This document shows positions 61,601-64,000 of a stretch of 64,000 bases of DNA, in pieces (the first letter of the stretch is position 1; every line of letters begins with the position of its first letter). The translations under genes and the position numbers were made by a program. The notes below the pieces were generated by a model. It was not told where the DNA came from. It searched no databases and worked only from the letters and a program-made list of their open reading frames with translations. Source of the DNA: Apus apus (taxonomy: Eukaryota; Chordata; Aves; Apodiformes; Apodidae); NCBI RefSeq assembly GCF_020740795.1, contig NC_067312.1, forward strand, positions 51,851,905 to 51,915,904, read 5' to 3'.

Positions 61601-63548
61601 TTCCCTCTAGGGTGTCAACCACACCACACAGCTTGGTATCATCAGCAAACTTGCTGAGGATACCCTCAATCCCACTGTCCATGTCTCCAACAAAGATGTT
61701 AAACAGCACAGGTCCCAGTACTGACCCCTGAGGGACACCACTCATCACCTGCCTCCATTTGGACATTGAGCCATTGACCACAACTCTCTGGGTACAGCCA
61801 TCCAGCCAATTCCTTATCCACTGAGTGGTCCATCTGTCAAATCCATGCCTAGTCAGTTTGCACACCAGGATGTCATGTGGGACAGAGTCAAATGCTTTGC
61901 ACAAATCCAGGTAGATATGTCAGTTGCTCTGCCACCATCCACCATCTCTGTAGCCCTGTTGTAGAAGCCCACCAGATTGGTCAGGCACGACTTGCCTTTA
62001 TGTTGGCTGTCACCAGTCACCAGTCATTTTCCATGTGCCTTAGCAGACCTTCCAGAAGGATCTGCTCCATGATCTTGCCAGGCACAGAAGTGAGACTGAC
62101 TGGCCTGATCTTGTTGATTCAGTCTGATGAAAACATATGCTCCAAGGATACAAACTGCAGATAGCAATGAAAAATCTACTAAAGGCAAAACTTAGGACAA
62201 AGAAGCACCTATGTGTGCTTTCTTACAATTTTTTTTTTCTATTTTATGGATCACACAGACAGGTTTAGTATGTGCCTGCTAAAATTACTTAAGTTATGGC
62301 ATTCATATTAACTTTGGGTTGTTACAAATATAGGTCTATATGCTTTTTTAAATGTAAACTTATTTCAGACCTTAATTTTTTCCTTCAAATTAACAATTCT
62401 ACCCACTATTTTGTAATTCGTTTGTCCGTGTATCTTCTGTTACCCAGCTAGATAGTTCTTGAAGGAATCATAATTCTCTGTATCAGTATAGCAAAAATAT
62501 ATTGCTTTGTCCTGGTTTCAGCTGGCATAGAGCCAAATCTCTTTTTAGTATTTACAACAGCACTGTGTTTTGGATTTGGTATGAGGAGAATGTTGACAAT
62601 ACATGGATGTTTTTAATTGTTGCTAAGAAGGCACAAGAAGCTGGGAGGGAGCATAGACAGATCAACAGATCCAAACTAGCCAATGCAGTATTCCATATTG
62701 TGCAACATCATGCTCAGCACATAGATGAGGGCTGGCTGAGAAGTTCTGGATTGTGGTTTTGGAATTTTCTCTCCTCTGGGATTGTTAGCTGGCAATGGGC
62801 AACATGCCTATTTGGTGGGACAGATGTTCTTAGGGGCAGATGTACAAGAACTGCAGTTTTACACAGAATCACTTACTGCTCTGGGATGGCAATCTAGCTT
62901 GCTGGACCACTGCCATCAAAAGCATTTATAATACACTTTGGCAATTTATAGCCCACTTTGGTGCGCCGTTCAGTCTATGCTTATTGGTAATTTTTTAAGA
63001 CAAATATTTTTTGCAAGTTGAAGATGTTAGACTTCAGTTATATATCAACTATAACAGAAATCCACCAGAGAGGCAAATACAAAAATATTAATTGCACATA
63101 TTTAAAAAATAAATACTATTTCTTAAAACTACAAAAGTCCTAGAGGGATTATTTTACCTCTTTCTTTCTTTCATGTAGAATTAAAAATTGTTGATACCAT
63201 TTGCCATGCTGCTCAATATTTTCCTTTGTTTTTCCACAGAGGTACTCAAGGGCTTCATCCACATATGACAGCCTGCCTTTGTGTTTTGTCCATACTTTCA
63301 GAAAATGTTGATGATCATCATCATCCCAGCCTCCTTTCCGCCCTCCTGTTCGCTGAATGAATCTTTCGAATTCTACTACTTCTTCAGGTAGATGATTTTC
63401 TAGTGGTTTATCAACTGAGACCTTGGCTGATGGCAATTTCCATTTTTTTGCTGGTGTTGAACTGCCTAACTCCCACAGTTCCACTTTTCTTTCAAAGACA
63501 CTGAGCTCGTTAATTACAGTTTTTTCCTCCTTCAAAAGCTGTTCATAT
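58646..63548 (-). CDS. CCDC112: CCDC112, coiled-coil domain protein (3' five coding exons, partial)
   Basis: Five exons on the minus strand (63548-63158, 60706-60299, 59583-59487, 58880-58762 and 58676-58646) align in order with the C-terminal two thirds of vertebrate CCDC112. CCDC112 is a highly charged coiled-coil protein reported at centriolar satellites and linked to ciliogenesis. The middle exon is almost entirely Lys/Glu/Gln/Arg helix. The conserved C-terminal segment [17 protein letters not shown] is present. The N-terminal exons lie beyond position 64000. By count the 59.5-kb exon has one base too many (see findings). The stop codon is about 515 bp from the PGGT1B ATG, in tandem orientation. 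Confidence 0.92.
58762..58880 (-). CDS. CCDC112: CCDC112 penultimate exon
   Basis: 119 nt; acceptor ACTATGAG, donor AG|GTAAGG. It encodes [20 protein letters not shown] and [19 protein letters not shown]. It aligns closely with the mammalian C-terminal segment (VENNVSRDPSRLYKPTKGWE). This is the most conserved part of the C-terminus. Confidence 0.92.
58881..59486 (-). other. CCDC112: CCDC112 intron with A-rich stretch
   Basis: 606-bp intron. An A/C-rich low-complexity patch with (AAAC)n character lies at about 59140-59270, and an A17 run lies beside the upstream donor. No mobile element body was recognised. Confidence 0.8.
59487..59583 (-). CDS. CCDC112: CCDC112 exon with apparent one-base insertion
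   Basis: The acceptor TTTCAG precedes 59583 and the donor AAG|GTAATT follows 59487. The start encodes [20 protein letters not shown] and the end, read one base over, encodes KRLAKLIEK. Both match mammalian CCDC112 (DLHKLELKIL and RRLAKLKEK). The two halves are in different frames because the exon counts to 97 nt; the mismatch falls at the A6 run 59522-59517, where five A would restore 96 nt and phase 0 into the next exon. Confidence 0.85.
59584..60298 (-). other. CCDC112: CCDC112 intron
   Basis: 715-bp intron without a recognised repeat or exon, apart from a short A run near 59780-59797. Confidence 0.8.
60299..60706 (-). CDS. CCDC112: CCDC112 coiled-coil exon
   Basis: 408 nt (136 codons), phase 0 at both ends; acceptor TTACAG, donor CGT|GTGCGT. 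It encodes a long charged helix containing [20 protein letters not shown] and ending in AEQ-like text then KFQKR, collinear with mammalian LAVEAWKKQKSIEM and SRFQER. A single coiled coil with no obvious break is expected. Confidence 0.93.
60757..62125 (-). mobile_element. CR1 LINE, 1.36-kb 5'-truncated copy
   Basis: The 3' tail lies at 60757-60830 ('cacagaatcataaaatcatt', 'gctggaagggaccttaaaga'). A 182-codon minus-strand frame (61904-61356) covers the reverse-transcriptase core: [20 protein letters not shown] and an intact FADDTK catalytic box, then RDLGV-like text. The upstream part is frameshifted and the 5' end of the element is absent. Same strand as the host gene CCDC112. Confidence 0.95.
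62507..62745 (+). mobile_element. LTR fragment, avian ERVL-like endogenous retrovirus
   Basis: Begins with 'tgtcctggtttcagctggca', continues through 'gcactgtgttttggatttgg' and 'agctgggagggagcatagac' and reaches 'catcatgctcagcacataga', the 5' half of the LTR family also found at 23117 and 48395. The 3' half is lost or unrecognisable. No internal viral sequence is present. Confidence 0.75.
63158..63548 (-). CDS. CCDC112: CCDC112 internal exon (first in window)
   Basis: 391 nt; acceptor TTTTCAG, donor GAG|GTAAAA. After one base of a split codon it encodes 130 residues starting [20 protein letters not shown]. It includes [20 protein letters not shown] and [20 protein letters not shown], the conserved non-coiled central segment of CCDC112 (mammals: LPEEVLDFEKFLQQTGGRQG). 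Confidence 0.94.
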
Positions 63549-64000
63549 CTGAAAAGAGAACACCAAAATGTAAGCAAAGAAACTCAGTAGTCATTGTTCA
63601 TTCACTGAAAATGAATTTTGGAATTGTTCAATGCCACATAAAAGGTATTCTTCTAAGATTAACAACTGAAATGGTAACACAGATGACAGCACAATTGTAA
63701 TGATCCCATAATAAAGCTCTACACAATCCCAATTAAGTTACCCTTTTAGTGAAAGAACACATTTGTGGCATTCAAACAACTAACTCAGTCCCCTCCTGAC
63801 ACCAGTAGAGAGAAGGGAAAAAATCTCTAACCACATAGAAACCAAAACAACAGCAGCAACAACAACAAAAACAATCTAATCTCTTCTGCAGCCTTTCTCT
63901 GAAAAACCTTTTCAGAAGCAAATGATTGGTAACTGCAATAGCTATACAGTATAGTCTCTCTAAAAGGCTGTTTATCAAAATTCTACATTGATAGCTTGAG
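63549..64000. other. CCDC112: right edge, CCDC112 intron
   Basis: No exon of CCDC112 or other feature was recognised in these last 450 bases. Short CAA repeats near 63846-63876 are the only simple-sequence feature. The next upstream exon must lie outside the window. Confidence 0.6.

Larger units (their letters stand above)
60707..63157 (-). other. CCDC112: CCDC112 intron with CR1 and LTR insertions
   Basis: 2.45-kb intron, more than half of it mobile-element sequence: a 1.36-kb CR1 copy and a partial LTR. The remaining sequence is AT-rich without recognised features. Confidence 0.85.

Noticed and set aside
62502-62897. A 131-codon plus-strand frame
   Set aside because: It lies over an LTR fragment of an endogenous retrovirus and has no similarity to a coding sequence.

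Overview
This window is nuclear DNA from a bird. The evidence is several CR1 retrotransposon copies with the avian-type 3' end (a 'ttggaagggacct' type tail), LTRs that open 'tgtcctggtttcagctgg', and three syntenic genes whose exons read as TRIM36, PGGT1B and CCDC112. These genes lie in this order on human 5q22, and to my knowledge that block is Z-linked in birds. No CRISPR array, operon, plasmid or phage feature is present. I did not find a previously undescribed biological system; the notable signals are gene-structural and repeat-based.

Layout: all three genes are on the minus strand. At the left, two CpG islands (1-480 and about 6880-7310) each hold an ATG followed by a phase-0 splice donor. 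The one at 7031-7093 is the first coding exon of TRIM36. The one at 268-294 may be an alternative TRIM36 first exon. The rest of TRIM36 lies to the left of the window. From about 7.3 to 20.8 kb I see only non-coding DNA with a CR1 fragment and simple repeats.

PGGT1B (beta subunit of protein geranylgeranyltransferase type I) is complete. Its nine coding exons run from 58130 down to 21377, all splice sites are GT-AG, and the zinc ligands and diphosphate-contacting residues are present. A single-base deletion in the last exon changes the final 15 or so residues relative to mammals. Its introns carry CR1 copies, two full-length solo LTRs or near neighbours of these, a polypurine minisatellite and a 5S-rRNA-like SINE remnant. 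Two highly similar CR1 copies in opposite orientation flank the 68-nt exon 3.

CCDC112 (coiled-coil protein) enters from the right edge, and five coding exons are in the window (63548 to 58646). Its stop codon lies only about 515 bp from the PGGT1B start codon. That gap holds a CpG island with a 19-bp GC-box minisatellite. One CCDC112 exon counts as 97 nt instead of the 96 needed to keep frame, again at a homopolymer.

The genes are ordinary housekeeping or cytoskeletal loci and share no obvious pathway. The interest lies in the compact tandem CCDC112-PGGT1B junction, the two homopolymer frameshifts, the inverted CR1 pair and the repeat structures.
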